From Lepus europaeus (taxonomy: Eukaryota > Chordata > Mammalia > Lagomorpha > Leporidae), in the NCBI RefSeq assembly GCF_033115175.1, contig NC_084830.1, forward strand, positions 40,865,409-40,929,408: a stretch of DNA of 64,000 nt, in the 5' to 3' direction. The notes under the pieces are model-generated. The model saw nothing but the letters and a program-made list of their open reading frames with translations. It did not search any database and was not told the DNA's origin. Positions within the stretch are counted from its first letter, which is position 1; every line of letters begins with the position of its first letter. Position numbers and translations under genes: made by a program. Shown here piece by piece: positions 1 to 46,879 of the stretch.

Positions 1-203
1 GGAGCCAGGTGCCTCTCCTGGTCTCCCATGGGGTGCAGGACCCAAGGACTTGTGCCATCCTCCACTGCACTCCCGGGCCATAGCAGAGAGCTAGCCTGGA
101 AGAGGGGCAACCGGGACAGAGTCCGGCGCCCCAACCAGGACTAGAACCCGGTGTGCCGGCGTCGCAAGGCGGAGGATTAGCCTGTTAAGCCATGGCACCG
201 GCC
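1..203 (-). mobile_element. Young CSINE, cut by the window edge
   Basis: Ends in GGAGGATTAGCCTGTTAAGC...GGCACCGGCC, the reverse complement of the SINE head. The tail lies outside the window. Confidence 0.85.
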
Positions 204-464
204 AAAGCAATATTCTTTTTAATGATAGTTAATAAGACAAGTTTGATATGTAAATGATGCATTTTTTTCTCATGAAAGGCAACTGATATAAGGAGAATTG
301 TTGCAAAACAGTCATCTATTACGTGACTAGAATGCAAAGGAACATGTTTCATTAACGGTTACTACTCTTATGCTATGTTCTTTCAGCAAAGCCACATCAT
401 CCATTGCTTAAGGTCATTTGAATTTTACTATTTCATAATCCTATTTGTATTTTTCAATCCTCTT

Positions 465-739
465 TTTTAAAGATTTATTTATTTATTTGAAAGGCTGAGT
501 TAGAGAGAGAGAAGTCAATTGGGTTGACTCCCCAAATGGCCAGGGCTGGGCCAGACAGGAGCCAGGAGCTTCATCTGGGTATCCCATGTAGGTAGCAGGT
601 GCCCAAGTACTTAAGCCATCCTTTACTTCTTTCCCAGGTGTGTTAGCAGGGAGCTGGATTGGAAGTAGAGCAGCTAAGACAGGAAACATTCCCATATGGG
701 ATGCTGGCATTGCAGCAAGTATGCTCCTGCTCTGCTGTT

Positions 740-746
<7 letters not shown>
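465..746 (-). mobile_element. Older CSINE, head lost, host of a younger SINE
   Basis: Starts TAAAGATTTATTTATTTATT and reaches CCCATATGGGATGCTGGC. A young CSINE is inserted at its right end. Confidence 0.75.
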
Positions 747-771
<25 letters not shown>

Positions 772-1085
772 GGACAGGCAGAGTGGATAGTGAGAGAGAC
801 AGAGAGAAAGGTCTTCCTTTTTGCCATTGGTTCACCCTCCAATGGCCGCTGTGGCTGGCGCATCTCGCTGATCCAAAGCCAGGAGCCAGGTGCCTCTCCT
901 GGTCTCCCATGGGGTGCAGGGCCCAAGCACTTGTGCCATCCTCCACTGCACTCCCGGGCCATAGCAGAGAGCTGGCCTGGAAGAGGGGCAACCGGGATAG
1001 AATCCGGTGCCCCAACCGGGACTAGAACCCGGTGTGCCGGCGCCGCAAGGCGGAGGATTAGCCTGTTAAGCCACAGCGCCGGCCG
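747..1085 (-). mobile_element. Young CSINE with 14-bp target duplication
   Basis: Begins with a run of 28 T (reverse poly-A), then GGACAGGCAGAGTGGATAG, and ends GCGCCGGCC. Flanked by TGCTGTTCAGATTT at 733-746 and 1086-1099, so it is a recent insertion. Confidence 0.9.
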
Positions 1086-1127
1086 TGCTGTTCAGATTTA
1101 AAAATTAAAAAAAAAATTAAAAACCAG

Positions 1128-1556
1128 GTAGAGTCTGATACCCAGCCCTTTGAATATGAGCTGTCAGGAGAGACTTGACAAACAGAAGAGATGACTTCCA
1201 AGTGTAGTTCATAAGAGATTTTGCCTGGTTATCTCTCTCTGGGGAAGTATGTCCTTGCAATCTAGGTACCACGAGACCACATGCAAAATCCCATGTGAAA
1301 AGCAACTGAGGCACCCAACAACAGTTAGCATCAACTTCCAGATGTGTGAATGAAGGAGCCTTCAGAGGATTTCAGCTCCATTCTTATATTCCATTTGAAA
1401 AAAAATCCCCAGACATCATGGAGCAAAATTAAGCCATCTTGTGTCCTGGCCAAGTTCCAAATCCATAAAATTCGTGACCATAATAAACGGGTGTTTTAAG
1501 CCACCAAGTCTTGGGATAATTTGTTATGCAGCCATAGTAACTGGACTAGCCTCCAT
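1128..1556 (+). mobile_element. MLT1-like MaLR LTR
   Basis: Its overall layout resembles MLT1 LTRs known across placental mammals. The end is the most diagnostic part: GTTTTAAGCCACCAAGTCTT, then ATTTGTTATGCAGC and TAACTGGACTA. Family assignment is from memory. Confidence 0.6.
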
Positions 1557-1806
1557 TCTACTTAGACATGTATGTAGTAAGTAATGACCTAAGAAAGCAA
1601 TCAAGGATGGAAAATATGTAATTTCAAGTTACTGCTGGCTTGTTGTATATCATTCAATGGGTAAATCCTCATCTCAAATGATTATCTCAACTCCTGTATC
1701 ACAACCATAGTATATATGACTATATACTCATATAAATTGTTAAGTATTTGCAAACAAGATCAGTTTTAAACACCTTATTCTTAGAGCTTTATAAAAAAAA
1801 AAATAT

Positions 1807-2175
1807 AGGGGGCCAGCGTTGTGGTGTAGTGAATATCAGACTCTACCTGCTTTTTAAAATATTTTTTATTTTTTAATCTGAACAGCAGAGCAAGAGCACA
1901 CAAGGGAGATGTCTTCCATTTGCTGGTTCACTCCCCAGATGCCTATAATAGCCCTTCCAGAACTGGGCCAGGCTGCAGGCTAGGAGCTGAGAATCCAGTC
2001 TGGGTTTCTCATGTAGGTTCCAATGACCCAAGTACTTGAGTCACCACCTGCTGCCTCCCAGGGTACACATCAGCAGGAAGCTGGAACGCAGAGCCAGGAC
2101 TTAATCTCAGGCACTTTGATATAAGATGTCAGTGTCCCATGTGGCATCTTACCTACTGTGCCAAATGCTTGCCTG
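1807..2175 (-). mobile_element. Older CSINE pair: plus-strand head fragment then a minus-strand copy
   Basis: 1807-1850 is a plus-strand SINE head (GGCCAGCGTTGTGGTGTAGT). 1853-2175 is a minus-strand copy with CTTCCATTTGCTGGTTCACT and a GTGCCAAATGCTTGCC end. Confidence 0.65.
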
Positions 2176-2343
2176 AGTCTCCCATTTGATGGGAGTTGTA
2201 TAGAATTAGAAATTATGCTGTGCCCAATTTTGGAAAACATAATAGCCCATATAGGCCATATGAACTTGTAGGATCCTCTTACTCTCAGGGATCTTTCAGT
2301 TACACATTTAGTGTTTTACATTTGCTCTCAATAACAAACATCT

Positions 2344-2688
2344 GGGCCAGTGCCATGGCTCACTTGGCTAATCCTCCACCTCTGGCGCTGGCACCCCCGG
2401 TTCTAGTCCTGGTTGGGGCGCTGGTTCTGTCCCGGTTGCTCTTCTTCCAGTCCAGCTCTCTGCTGTGGCCCAGGAGTGCAGTGGAGGATGGCCCAAGTGC
2501 TTGGACCCTGCACCCTCATGGGAGACAAGGAGGAAGCACCTGGCTCCTGGCTTCGGATCGGCGCAGCTCTGGCCGCTGCAGCCATTTGGGGAGTGAACCA
2601 ACGGAAAAGGAAGACCTTTCTCTCTGTCTCTCTCTCTCTCTCACTGTCCACTCTGTCTGTCAAAAAAATAATAAAATAAAATTTAAAA
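2344..2688 (+). mobile_element. Young CSINE
   Basis: Starts GGGCCAGTGCCATGGCTCA, has the TCTAGTCCTGGTTGGGGCG head, and ends CTGTCTGTCAAAAAAATAAT. No clear target duplication. Confidence 0.85.
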
Positions 2689-2815
2689 AATGTAAACCTG
2701 ATTCTTGGCTTTGGCCTAGTCCTGACTGTTAGAGGCATTTGGGAAGTGAACCTGTGGATAGAAGATTTCTTCCTCCCTCTGCCACTCTACCTTTCAAACA
2801 AATAAATCTTTAAAA
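2689..2815 (+). mobile_element. CSINE 3' fragment
   Basis: Only the tail half: GATTCTTGGCTTTGGCC through CTTTCAAACAAATAAATCTT. Confidence 0.6.
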
Positions 2816-2959
2816 ACAAAAGAGAAATCAATAAAAGTCTTCTGTGAATGACAAGGGTTGTCAATGAGCAACTCAGGTTCCAATTTGACAGGCAGCTAAT
2901 CAATGAAACAGACACACTAATCTGGTCTTACTCTGACAATCCCTAAGCCTCCAGCCATT

Positions 2960-3083
2960 GCTTTCCCAAAGGCATTAACAAGGAGCTGGATCAGAACCGG
3001 AGCAGCCAGGAGTGGAACTGGGACAGGGATATGGGATTGCAGATGGTGACTTAATCCACTGCCCCATAGTGTTGGGCCCCAGA
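2960..3083 (-). mobile_element. Degraded CSINE fragment
   Basis: AAGGAGCTGGATCAGAACCG and ACTTAATCCACTGCCCC are diverged SINE head text. Confidence 0.5.
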
Positions 3084-3089
3084 GGGGAT

Positions 3090-4249
3090 GTTCTTGTGGT
3101 CACATGTAGGCGTGTGTACAATCTATGTAGCTGCAGCTCAGAAACATGCTCCAAAATAGGTTGTATGTTATGTCGTAAGACAGAGCTCTTCCTTGGGTGG
3201 AAATCTTAGTATTTACATGAAGTAAAGCGTGGCCTCACAGTGCTCTTGACCCATCTGTGCAGGCACTGCTCTTGCAGTAGGGCCTGGACCTGTCACGAGT
3301 GGCTGGGGACTGTATCTCCTCCGAATGTCACTGAAAACCTGAAAGGACTCGGGAGGTCATCAGGAGCTTTTTAGAGTCTTGAAATAGAGATGAGTCACAA
3401 CAAAGACTGCTGAGCTGCTTGGGGCATTAGCCGCCCTTAGTTCATCTGCCATCCTATGAAATGATCTAATTTCATTGAGACTGACGTTCCTCACAAAATG
3501 TAGGTGACCATAATTTAAAAGTTAATACATCAAAATATTTCAGTCAGCATTTGACCCCTAGTAATTGCTTTAAGGAAGGCCAACTTTCTCCCCACTCTAG
3601 GGTCGGTTGCAGGAAGAATTTTCAGTCATTTGCAAAGCTTAAGCTTTTTTTTTTTTCTTCTCTTTCTTCTTCAGGCGGCACGCCACGAAACAGATCCCCG
3701 GATGTCCAAGTCATGGCAAGGTCTCTCAATATTCCCGCTTGGAGCTACTGAAACCAATCTCTGTCAGCTTTGCGAGGCCAGTCTGGGTTTCCTTTAGTTG
3801 TAGTTCTCTTCAGATACTCCCCCTGAGAGTAACTGTCACCTTGAGGAGCGCAGCTTACTCGGGGACCCTCGCCACGCCACCACGTAGCCGGGAGGCTCTG
3901 GCGTCTGCGTCATTCCGGCCCTCGGTGCCCGCGTCTGCGGCGTGAGGGAAACTCTATCCTGAAGATTAGACTTAACCCTCATAAAGCCAGGCACTTCGGA
4001 GGGGCTCAAGAAATATCGCTGAAACCTTAGCTTGTTCAAACAATGCCCCACGGGTTCACAAACTCCACGTATCTTCCTGAATTTGGTGATTCCCCCCTCG
4101 CTGCTCCTGGCAAGCACCCATCACGCATCGACTCTCCCCCAACCGCTTCTCTCTGGCCTTGAACTCGCCAACGCGCCAGACTCTCTTCCTCAAGAGTTGC
4201 TTTACGCTGTGGCTTCCCTGCATTAACGCCCACGCCCACAGCGCTTTCT
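3090..4249. other. Upstream unique region, no gene recognised
   Basis: Becomes GC-richer from about 3820, with a CRE-like TGCGTCA at 3906. No open frame resembling a known protein. It is probably distal promoter sequence of RRM2B. Confidence 0.4.
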
Positions 4250-4793
4250 CCTCCCTCGCCTGCTCCTGTGGACTGGGCGGGCTAGGACGGGCCGGGGAAG
4301 CTCCGGTCCCAGGTGACGGCGCCGGGCTGCCGGAGAACCTCCGCCCCAGGCCCGGCCCGGCCCGGCCCGGCCTGCTCCGGGTGAGCGCCTCGGGCGAGGG
4401 GCGGGGCGAGTCGAGGAGGCGTGGCCCTGAGGAGGGGTGGGTGTGGCTCTGCCGGCGCCCCGCAGGCGCAGGACGTGGGCTCGACGCCCTGAAGGGAGGG
4501 CAGCCGGAGTGGGCGGGGCCCTGAGGCCGGTGTGCCGGCTCGGTGGAATGGCGCGGGGCCCTGCTGGAGTGGGCGGGGCCCTGAGGCGGGGGCGGAGCCT
4601 GCTTGGCAGAGGGGGCGTGATCTGCGGGGGCGGGGCCAGGCCGGTGCAGGCAGAGCTGGGCAATAGGCTGACGGACAGCCGGGCTAGCGCGAGGGGCGGG
4701 GCGGGCCCGCGGCCACCTGGGTCCTGTCACGGTTAGAGGTGGCTGGAGGCGCACAGTTCCCTCGGCAGCAGCTGCACGGGCGGAGTCTGCGCG

Positions 4794-40826
<36,033 letters not shown>

Positions 40827-41079
40827 AACCCTCTCCTATTTTAAAACTCTGAATCCATCATTGGTAAACAGAACTCTGGTTCCCTCTGCTTCCCCCCCCC
40901 CCTCCCCCACCAAACCTGAAATATCTCCCGTAAGGGGGTGGGGATTTGCTTAAAAAGAAAATCCAAACCAAACTTCAGTCATGTTTGCTTTATATCCAGA
41001 CACTTGTGATCTTCCTGTGTGACAGCAAGGATGTGACCTGTATTCACCGGAATATAAGATGGCATTGTATGGTGATTGA

Positions 41080-41240
41080 CAGCATGGGGTGAAGGGTCAG
41101 ATACGCATTTGAAATCCTGTCCTTATTCCTTTGTGTGACCCTTGGCAAGTCAGTTTTTCTGTAAACCTCAGTGTTTTTATCTTTTAAATGGGTCTAATAG
41201 GAGGTCCTAAATGTGCAATGTGGATATGAGAATTAAGTTG
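41080..41240 (+). mobile_element. MIR-like remnant in the 3' UTR
   Basis: GGGTCAGATACGCATTTGAA, GTGTGACCCTTGGCAAGTCA and AACCTCAGTGTTTTTATC follow MIR order. Confidence 0.6.
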
Positions 41241-41695
41241 GAAAAATACCACAACCACCACCATTTCTCATTATTGTGGTGACTAATAGTGTTAGTTACA
41301 GTAATGTTGTGACAAAGTGCTCTTATCTCCTTAAAGTAGTTGTGATTCTAGGTCTAAGATCTAAGATTTAGCGGACTTTTGCATTTTCAATATTTGGGAG
41401 AAGAGTATAAGAATTTCCTTAAAAGGATGGTATTCTCATTAATGTGAGAAATAACTTCTTTGAATTTCCCAGAAGGAAATTTAGTTCTCTGTTGTTTTGG
41501 GAAGGATGCTTTCAAAGAATCCATAAGGTTTTCGTGGCAATTGGCCTTATAAACAAAATAATTCTTCGGAAATGATAAATGTTCACTATTGGCAGATTTA
41601 GCTCTGCGATGTTTAGACCCGGGATGCATCGGCTAGAATAGTGTTTCCTAAAGAGTATTCTCAGAGCTATTAGCCCTTCTGGATACTTAGTGGGA

Positions 41696-41701
41696 AATAA
41701 A
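41696..41701 (+). terminator. RRM2B: Candidate proximal polyadenylation signal AATAAA
   Basis: AATAAA lies 870 nt after the stop codon in unique 3' UTR sequence. If used, it would give an mRNA lacking both 3' UTR SINEs. There is no direct evidence of use. Confidence 0.3.
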
Positions 41702-42086
41702 GGAATTTAGTGGTCAAATGAGTTTGGCAAATGCTATGTGCGCCATTCCAGTTCAATGTACAATTAGTACATTAAAGACTGAGAAATTCTGCAGTAAACA
41801 TATGTCAACCTGCATATTCCAGACTTTCTTAACACGGATATGCTTTTCACCTGTTAACATCTTATCCTGCTGATGCTGTTCAGAACATAGGATGGGGAAT
41901 GCTGGTCAGGCACCCATTATACATAGAGGAAGGGCTTATGGACCAAGAAAGAAAGAACACGGCAGGGGTTATTAAACTGTTCCAAATTTTGTGCCAAGCC
42001 GAGGAATGTGCCTGTGATTGGCTTTGGCTTTGTTTCTTAGTTTATCTCCTTAAAACTCTTTTATACTGTTATAAGAGAGTTTTTCT

Positions 42087-42425
42087 TTTTATTTTTTTAA
42101 AAGATTTATTTATTTACATGAAAGAGTTATAGAGAGAAAGAGAGAGGGAGAGAGAGAGAGAGAGATCTTCCATCCTCTGGTTCACTCCCCAGATGGCCAA
42201 ATGACCAAGGCTGGGCCAGGCTGAAGCTAGGAACCAGGAGCTTCTTCCAGGCCTCCCATGTAGATAGCAGGGACCCAAGTACTTTGGCCATCTTCTGTTG
42301 CTTTTCCCAGGCTGTTAAGCAGGGAGCTGGATCAGAAGTGGAACAGTCAGGACTCAAACTGGTGTCTTTGTGGGATGCCCTCACTGCAGGCGGTGGCTTT
42401 ATCCCCTATGCCACACTGTTGGCCC
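42087..42425 (-). mobile_element. CSINE in the RRM2B 3' UTR with 14-bp target duplication
   Basis: TTTTAAAAGATTTATTTATT start and an ATGCCACACTGTTGGCCC end. Flanked by AAGAGAGTTTTTCT at 42073-42086 and 42426-42439. Confidence 0.9.
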
Positions 42426-42660
42426 AAGAGAGTTTTTCTAGTGGAACGATGCACGTTGCAGGGTAGCAGATGGTAAGGGTGACAGGGGTCTCTCGAAGAG
42501 ACTGAGGGGAGGCCGGGAACCAAGGTTTCTGAGAAGTCTGTCCCCCTTTAATTTTAGGAAGTATGATGAGGTCCCATTAAGCACTGATTCCCCACTCGCA
42601 GCAAACTCTACTTTATAAAGTTCTGGAAGTTAAAATGTAGAGGTTTTCTCTTGGTGTGAG

Positions 42661-42713
42661 GTTTTTTTTGTTTTTTTTTGTTTTTTTTTGTTTTTGTTTT
42701 TGTTTTTGTTTTT
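42661..42713 (+). repeat. GTTTTT-type microsatellite
   Basis: Repeated G followed by 5 to 9 T, in the 3' UTR. Confidence 0.8.
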
Positions 42714-43246
42714 CATTCATTCTGCAATTATCTAATTGATCAAAACTGGGAATTCTCAAGTGAATGCAAAAGGCGAGCCTACCTAGTTATTAGAGAAAAT
42801 ATCAGACACCAGCACTGTTTGGTGTATGATTGCACCGTCTGTGTGTTCAGGGCTTCCCGGTTAAGCTGGTGTTTTTACATCTCACTTTCTCTCACAATAG
42901 CCTTATGAACCTGAAGAACAGCTCTTGTTGCAGTATCACAGATGGAGAGAGTGAGGCTCACAGAAGTTAGAGGACTTGGCCAGGATCTCGTAGTTACTGC
43001 CCCTGCTGTATAATTTTGTGTTGAGATTGTCATGTCTTATCTAGTTAGTTCTTTGCCATCCATCTTGATTTGATTTTTGGCTATTCTCTCATTAATTAGA
43101 ATATCATATAGTATCAGCATTAATGTATATGAAACTTTAAAGTATCAAAATACACAGAAACTTTTTGAATTATATCCAGGTGATAAGTTCGAAGATATTT
43201 ATCTACTGCCATACAAAAACTTAACATTTAAAATTGATGATATCCA

Positions 43247-43561
43247 AGGGCAGGCGTTTGGCACAGCAGTTACGGTGCTGCTTAGAATACCTACATCCCA
43301 TATCAGAGCGCCTGGTTCAGGTCCCTGCTCTGCTTCCGATCCAGCTTCCTGCTACTGCCTATTCTGGGAGGGCGGCAGATGATGGCTTAAGTACTTAGAT
43401 TGCTGCCATGCATATTAGAGAGCTGGATTGAGTTCCTGGCTCCTGGCTTTGGCCTGGTCCAGCCCTGACTGTTGTGGGCATTTGGTGAATGAACCAGTGG
43501 ACGGTAGATGTATTTGTCTGTCAATCTTTCTTGCTCTGTCTTTCAAATAAAAAAAAAAAAG
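43247..43561 (+). mobile_element. Older CSINE in the RRM2B 3' UTR
   Basis: GGGCAGGCGTTTGGCACAGC head and a TCTTTCAAATAAAAAAAA tail. Opposite orientation to 42087-42425. Confidence 0.75.
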
Positions 43562-45053
43562 AAGCATGTTAAAAAAAAAAAAAAACAACTCTGCCAATGT
43601 CTGTAATAATGTCACAATGGAAGAAAAATTTTACAGAGCATATTCCTTTTGTTTTGAATCTAAATCTGTCTCATAGATAATGACAGGTGCCTTAATGTGA
43701 AGCTTATTTATAGTAGTGATAAACCTAACTGCATTTGGATGAAGATGTCTTAATATAAAATACTGGATTTTAATACACTGGTTTGTTATGTTTAGTATTC
43801 TCTACCTTTTCTGGGCTTCCAGGCTGCACATTTATTTATGATGTTTGACACTGTAATTCTTAGTTCTTAATCAGCTGTGGAATCTCTTTTTAATATTATC
43901 TCATAGGTAAAGAAAAAAAAAGCATGTGTACAACTGTTTTCTCTTTTTAAAGCACTCATATTTAAATCATTGCTATAGTAACTAAGGTTAAGTTAATTAT
44001 ATAGAAATATAAGAACTTACAGTTCCATGATAGACTCCATTTGCTAAGATTTTTCTATTGTAGCTCATAGAATTATGGCCTGGAAGGACTTGGGAAAGTA
44101 GCTTGATACAGTGCTGGGTTTTTCTGTCCAATTATATACAATAATAATTATTCTTGCAGTGTAAGCTGATCCTAGCCAGATCCTGATATATGAAACTTTT
44201 ATAGTTGTCGCATTTTGGAGCATCTAGGGCTTTCTGCTTTATTTTTCCTTTGTGCATGGAGAAGGTGATGATTGAGAAGACATGGCAGTTTACATGTGTA
44301 ACAACTTATTTAATATCCAGAATTTTGCATTTTTACACTCTAGCAATCACTGTCATAGAATTCCCACATTTCCTTTTAGTAGGTGAAGCTGGAGGCTGCC
44401 TGTCCCAGCTGGTTTTCCATGATGACGCTGCTAGGATGGGCTGCGTGAGGGCCCAGCAGTCCTATAGGCAGGGATTGTGTTTTGAACCCGGCCGAGGGAC
44501 CTGTCAGCCGCCTCAGGGAATCTTCCCCAGCAGAATCTTGGGTGGTGACACAGAAGTGAAATCTGTTGTCTTGGTTCCTCACCATTTCCTTTTATTCTAT
44601 TTTTGTTATGTTTTGTTTTTCTTTTTTCCTTTTCCCTTTAAATGGTTCTGCTGTTTTGTAAACAGCTACTGATCTGAAGGAGGATCTGATATTCCTGAGG
44701 CCTTAGAAGAAAGAAATTAGTCTTTCAAATACAGATGTTCTGTTAAAGAAGATGTGTGTGAAAAATGGAGGGCTGAGAGTGGCTTTTTATTCTTAGGTGC
44801 AGGAAAGATTCCCAATATTGTTACCTTGTGTACTTAACTCTTTTGAGGCAACATTTTGATTTTTCCAAATGTCTGGTTATTTAACAAAATCATTTGGTAT
44901 CTACTGTATATGTGAAAAGCTTTTTTAGGTGTGATGTAGCTAAATGCTTTTTTTGTTAAAATATCTAATTAGTCAAGCCTACTTTGCTTGTACAGAATTT
45001 GGGTTTCATCCAAAGAAAGGAGTTGTTTTGTTATTTTTGGCTTAATATATTGA

Positions 45054-45059
45054 AATAAA
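45054..45059 (+). terminator. RRM2B: Likely distal polyadenylation signal AATAAA of RRM2B
   Basis: AATAAA lies in the context ATTGAAATAAACTATTTC, followed by T-rich sequence (TTTTTTCTATG at about 45079). It is the last good signal before the repeat-dense intergenic region. Cleavage would fall about 45070-45085. Confidence 0.6.
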
Positions 45060-45218
45060 CTATTTCATAGCTACATCATTTTTTTCTATGTCCTCGTTGA
45101 GCAAAAATGTTTCTTAAAAGTATGGGAGCTACCATAATCAAAAAATGTATATATAAGGGGTCTTTAAAATGCTCTTGTAAAATTTGTTATGAAAAAACTA
45201 TGCATGTATTTAAATTTT

Positions 45219-45298
45219 TTTAAAGATTTATTTATTTGAAAGGCAGAGTTACTATCCAAGGCAGCTGTTTAACCCATTACACTACAATGATGGCCCCT
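45219..45298 (-). mobile_element. CSINE with internal deletion
   Basis: AAAGATTTATTTATTTGAAA joins directly to GTTTAACCCATTACACTACA, so most of the body is missing. Confidence 0.6.
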
Positions 45299-45384
45299 AA
45301 AATTTTTTTATATGAAAAAAAAAAAACCCTTATCTTTACTTTTGTTTTTGTATGATTTTTTTCTTTTCATGTATCCAAAGGACA

Positions 45385-45414
45385 GATTATATATAAATAT
45401 ATATTGTATATATG

Positions 45415-45459
<45 letters not shown>
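45385..45459 (+). repeat. TA microsatellite grading into GA repeat
   Basis: TATATA run to 45434, then a GAGA run at the tail of the next SINE. Confidence 0.8.
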
Positions 45460-45668
45460 CAAGAGCAAGCTGGGGGACTGGACCAGGTGGAAGTCAGGAG
45501 TTAGGAACTGAATCCAGGGCTCTCTTGGGCACCAGGGAGCCACCACTGGAGCCCTTACCTGCTGCTTCTGGGATGTGCATTGGCAAGCAGGAAGCTGGAA
45601 TTGGGAGTGGAGCTGGGACTACAGGTGTCTCAAGTGGCATCTTTACTGCCAGGCCAAATGTCTGCCCC
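45435..45668 (-). mobile_element. Older CSINE, diverged
   Basis: GGGACTGGACCAGGTGGAAG and a GCCAGGCCAAATGTCTGCCCC end. Confidence 0.6.
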
Positions 45669-45684
45669 TCCATGAACTTTTTTT

Positions 45685-45996
45685 TAAAAGGTATATTTAT
45701 TTAGTTGAGAGTTATAGACAGGGGAGGGGGAGAGAGAAATCTTCTATCTGCTGGTTCACTCCCCACCTGGCTGCAGTGGCTGGAGCTGGGCCAATCTGGA
45801 GCCAGGAGCCAGGAGCCTCCTTCAGGTCTTCACGCAGGTGCAGGGGCCCAAGGACTTGGGCCATCCTCTGCTGCCTTCCCAGGCCATCAACTGGGAGCTG
45901 GATCAGAAGTGGAGCAGCCAGGACTCAAATCGGTGCCCATATGGGGTGCCGGCACTACAGGCAGTGGCTTTACCTGCTATGCCACAGCGCTGGCCC
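45685..45996 (-). mobile_element. Older CSINE
   Basis: AAAAGGTATATTTATTTAGT start and an ATGCCACAGCGCTGGCCC end. Confidence 0.82.
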
Positions 45997-46015
45997 TTCG
46001 AAGAACTTTTTGAAG

Positions 46016-46600
46016 TGTCTGCCTACAAGTATTTGCTATGTATGTGTGCAGATAAACACACACTTGTACAGTTTTGTTCAACCCTTCCCTGTACCATGAA
46101 TCTTTGGCTCCATCAGGACCCCTAGTCCTCCTACTTTCTCCCAATCTATGAGTCTGTGTCTCTTTTTGTCTACTAGTAATAGCACTTAAATCAATATCCT
46201 ACACTCTTGCACCTGCATTTTACTGTGTGTAGGAAAATCCCCAACTCTGGAATGTGGCAGTCCAGCTTTTCCATAGTTGGACTCCAGCAGCCAAGTGCTG
46301 TTGGAGGAGAAGTCCAGCAATAAGGCAGCTCGGAGCCTCTGAGTTCCTGATGGCCTACTTTACACTGACAGTCCTGCTGTCAGTTCTCCACAATCACTTC
46401 TCCACATTTCCTCTTCTCAGTCTGTACCCTCATTCCCCAGGGATATGATGATCATCTTCTTTGTAGGATTTTGGACACACAGAGATAGTCTCAGAGTCAG
46501 CAGAAAAATTTGACAATCGAGGGACCCCAAATCAAGAACCTAAGATTGGAAATAGAAAGCAACATACATATATTTTTTTAATATTTAAAAATAAATTTAT
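46016..46600. other. Intergenic, no element recognised
   Basis: No gene or clear repeat beyond the SINE and MITE ends. Confidence 0.4.
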
Positions 46601-46605
46601 TTGAG

Positions 46606-46815
46606 GGGCCACCTGCAATGCAGGGATCCCATATGGGCACCGGTTCAAATCCTGGTTGCTCCACTTCATTCCAGCTCCCTGTTAATGTGCCTGGCAGTCC
46701 CAGATGGAGTACTTGCCTCCTGGCTTCAGCTGGCTTGGCCCCAGCTGCTGTGGCCATTTGTGGGGAGTGAACCAGCATGTGGAAGATCTCTGAGAGATAT
46801 CTCTGAAAGATTTGC
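46606..46815 (+). mobile_element. CSINE fragment
   Basis: GCAGGGATCCCATATGGGCA through AGTGAACCAGCATGTGGAAG. The tail is unusual. Confidence 0.6.
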
Positions 46816-46879
46816 AACCTCAAGGACCCTAGTTAAAATAAATTGGTCCCTTAAAGTAAAAAAAAAAAAGGGGGGGGGG

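Larger units (their letters stand above)
40827..45080 (+). other. RRM2B: RRM2B 3' UTR
   Basis: No splice sites or coding potential are evident after the stop. A long 3' UTR is known for human RRM2B. It contains a poly-C tract (40892-40913), a MIR-like remnant (about 41080-41240), a minus-strand SINE (42087-42425), a GTTTTT repeat, a second MIR-like stretch (about 42915-43005) and a plus-strand SINE (43247-43561). The end is inferred from the AATAAA at 45054, which lies in an AT-rich context. An alternative proximal AATAAA is at 41696. Confidence 0.7.
45157..46020. mobile_element. MITE-like DNA element, third copy, broken by three SINE pieces
   Basis: AGGGGTCTTTAAAATGCTCT and GAAAAAACTATGCATGTATT, later CTCCATGAACTTTTTTTT and finally AACTTTTTGAAGTGTCTGCC, are the left, middle and right parts of the same element. 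They are separated by SINE pieces at 45219-45298, 45420-45668 and 45685-45996. Confidence 0.35.

Noticed and set aside
2344..2420. tRNA-like A and B box text at SINE heads (for example GGTTCTAGTCC)
   Set aside because: These are Pol III promoter relics of SINEs, repeated in every copy. No cloverleaf tRNA gene is present.
4056..4754. Minus-strand open frame of 232 codons in the CpG island
   Set aside because: Proline- and arginine-rich low-complexity translation typical of GC-box DNA, not a protein.
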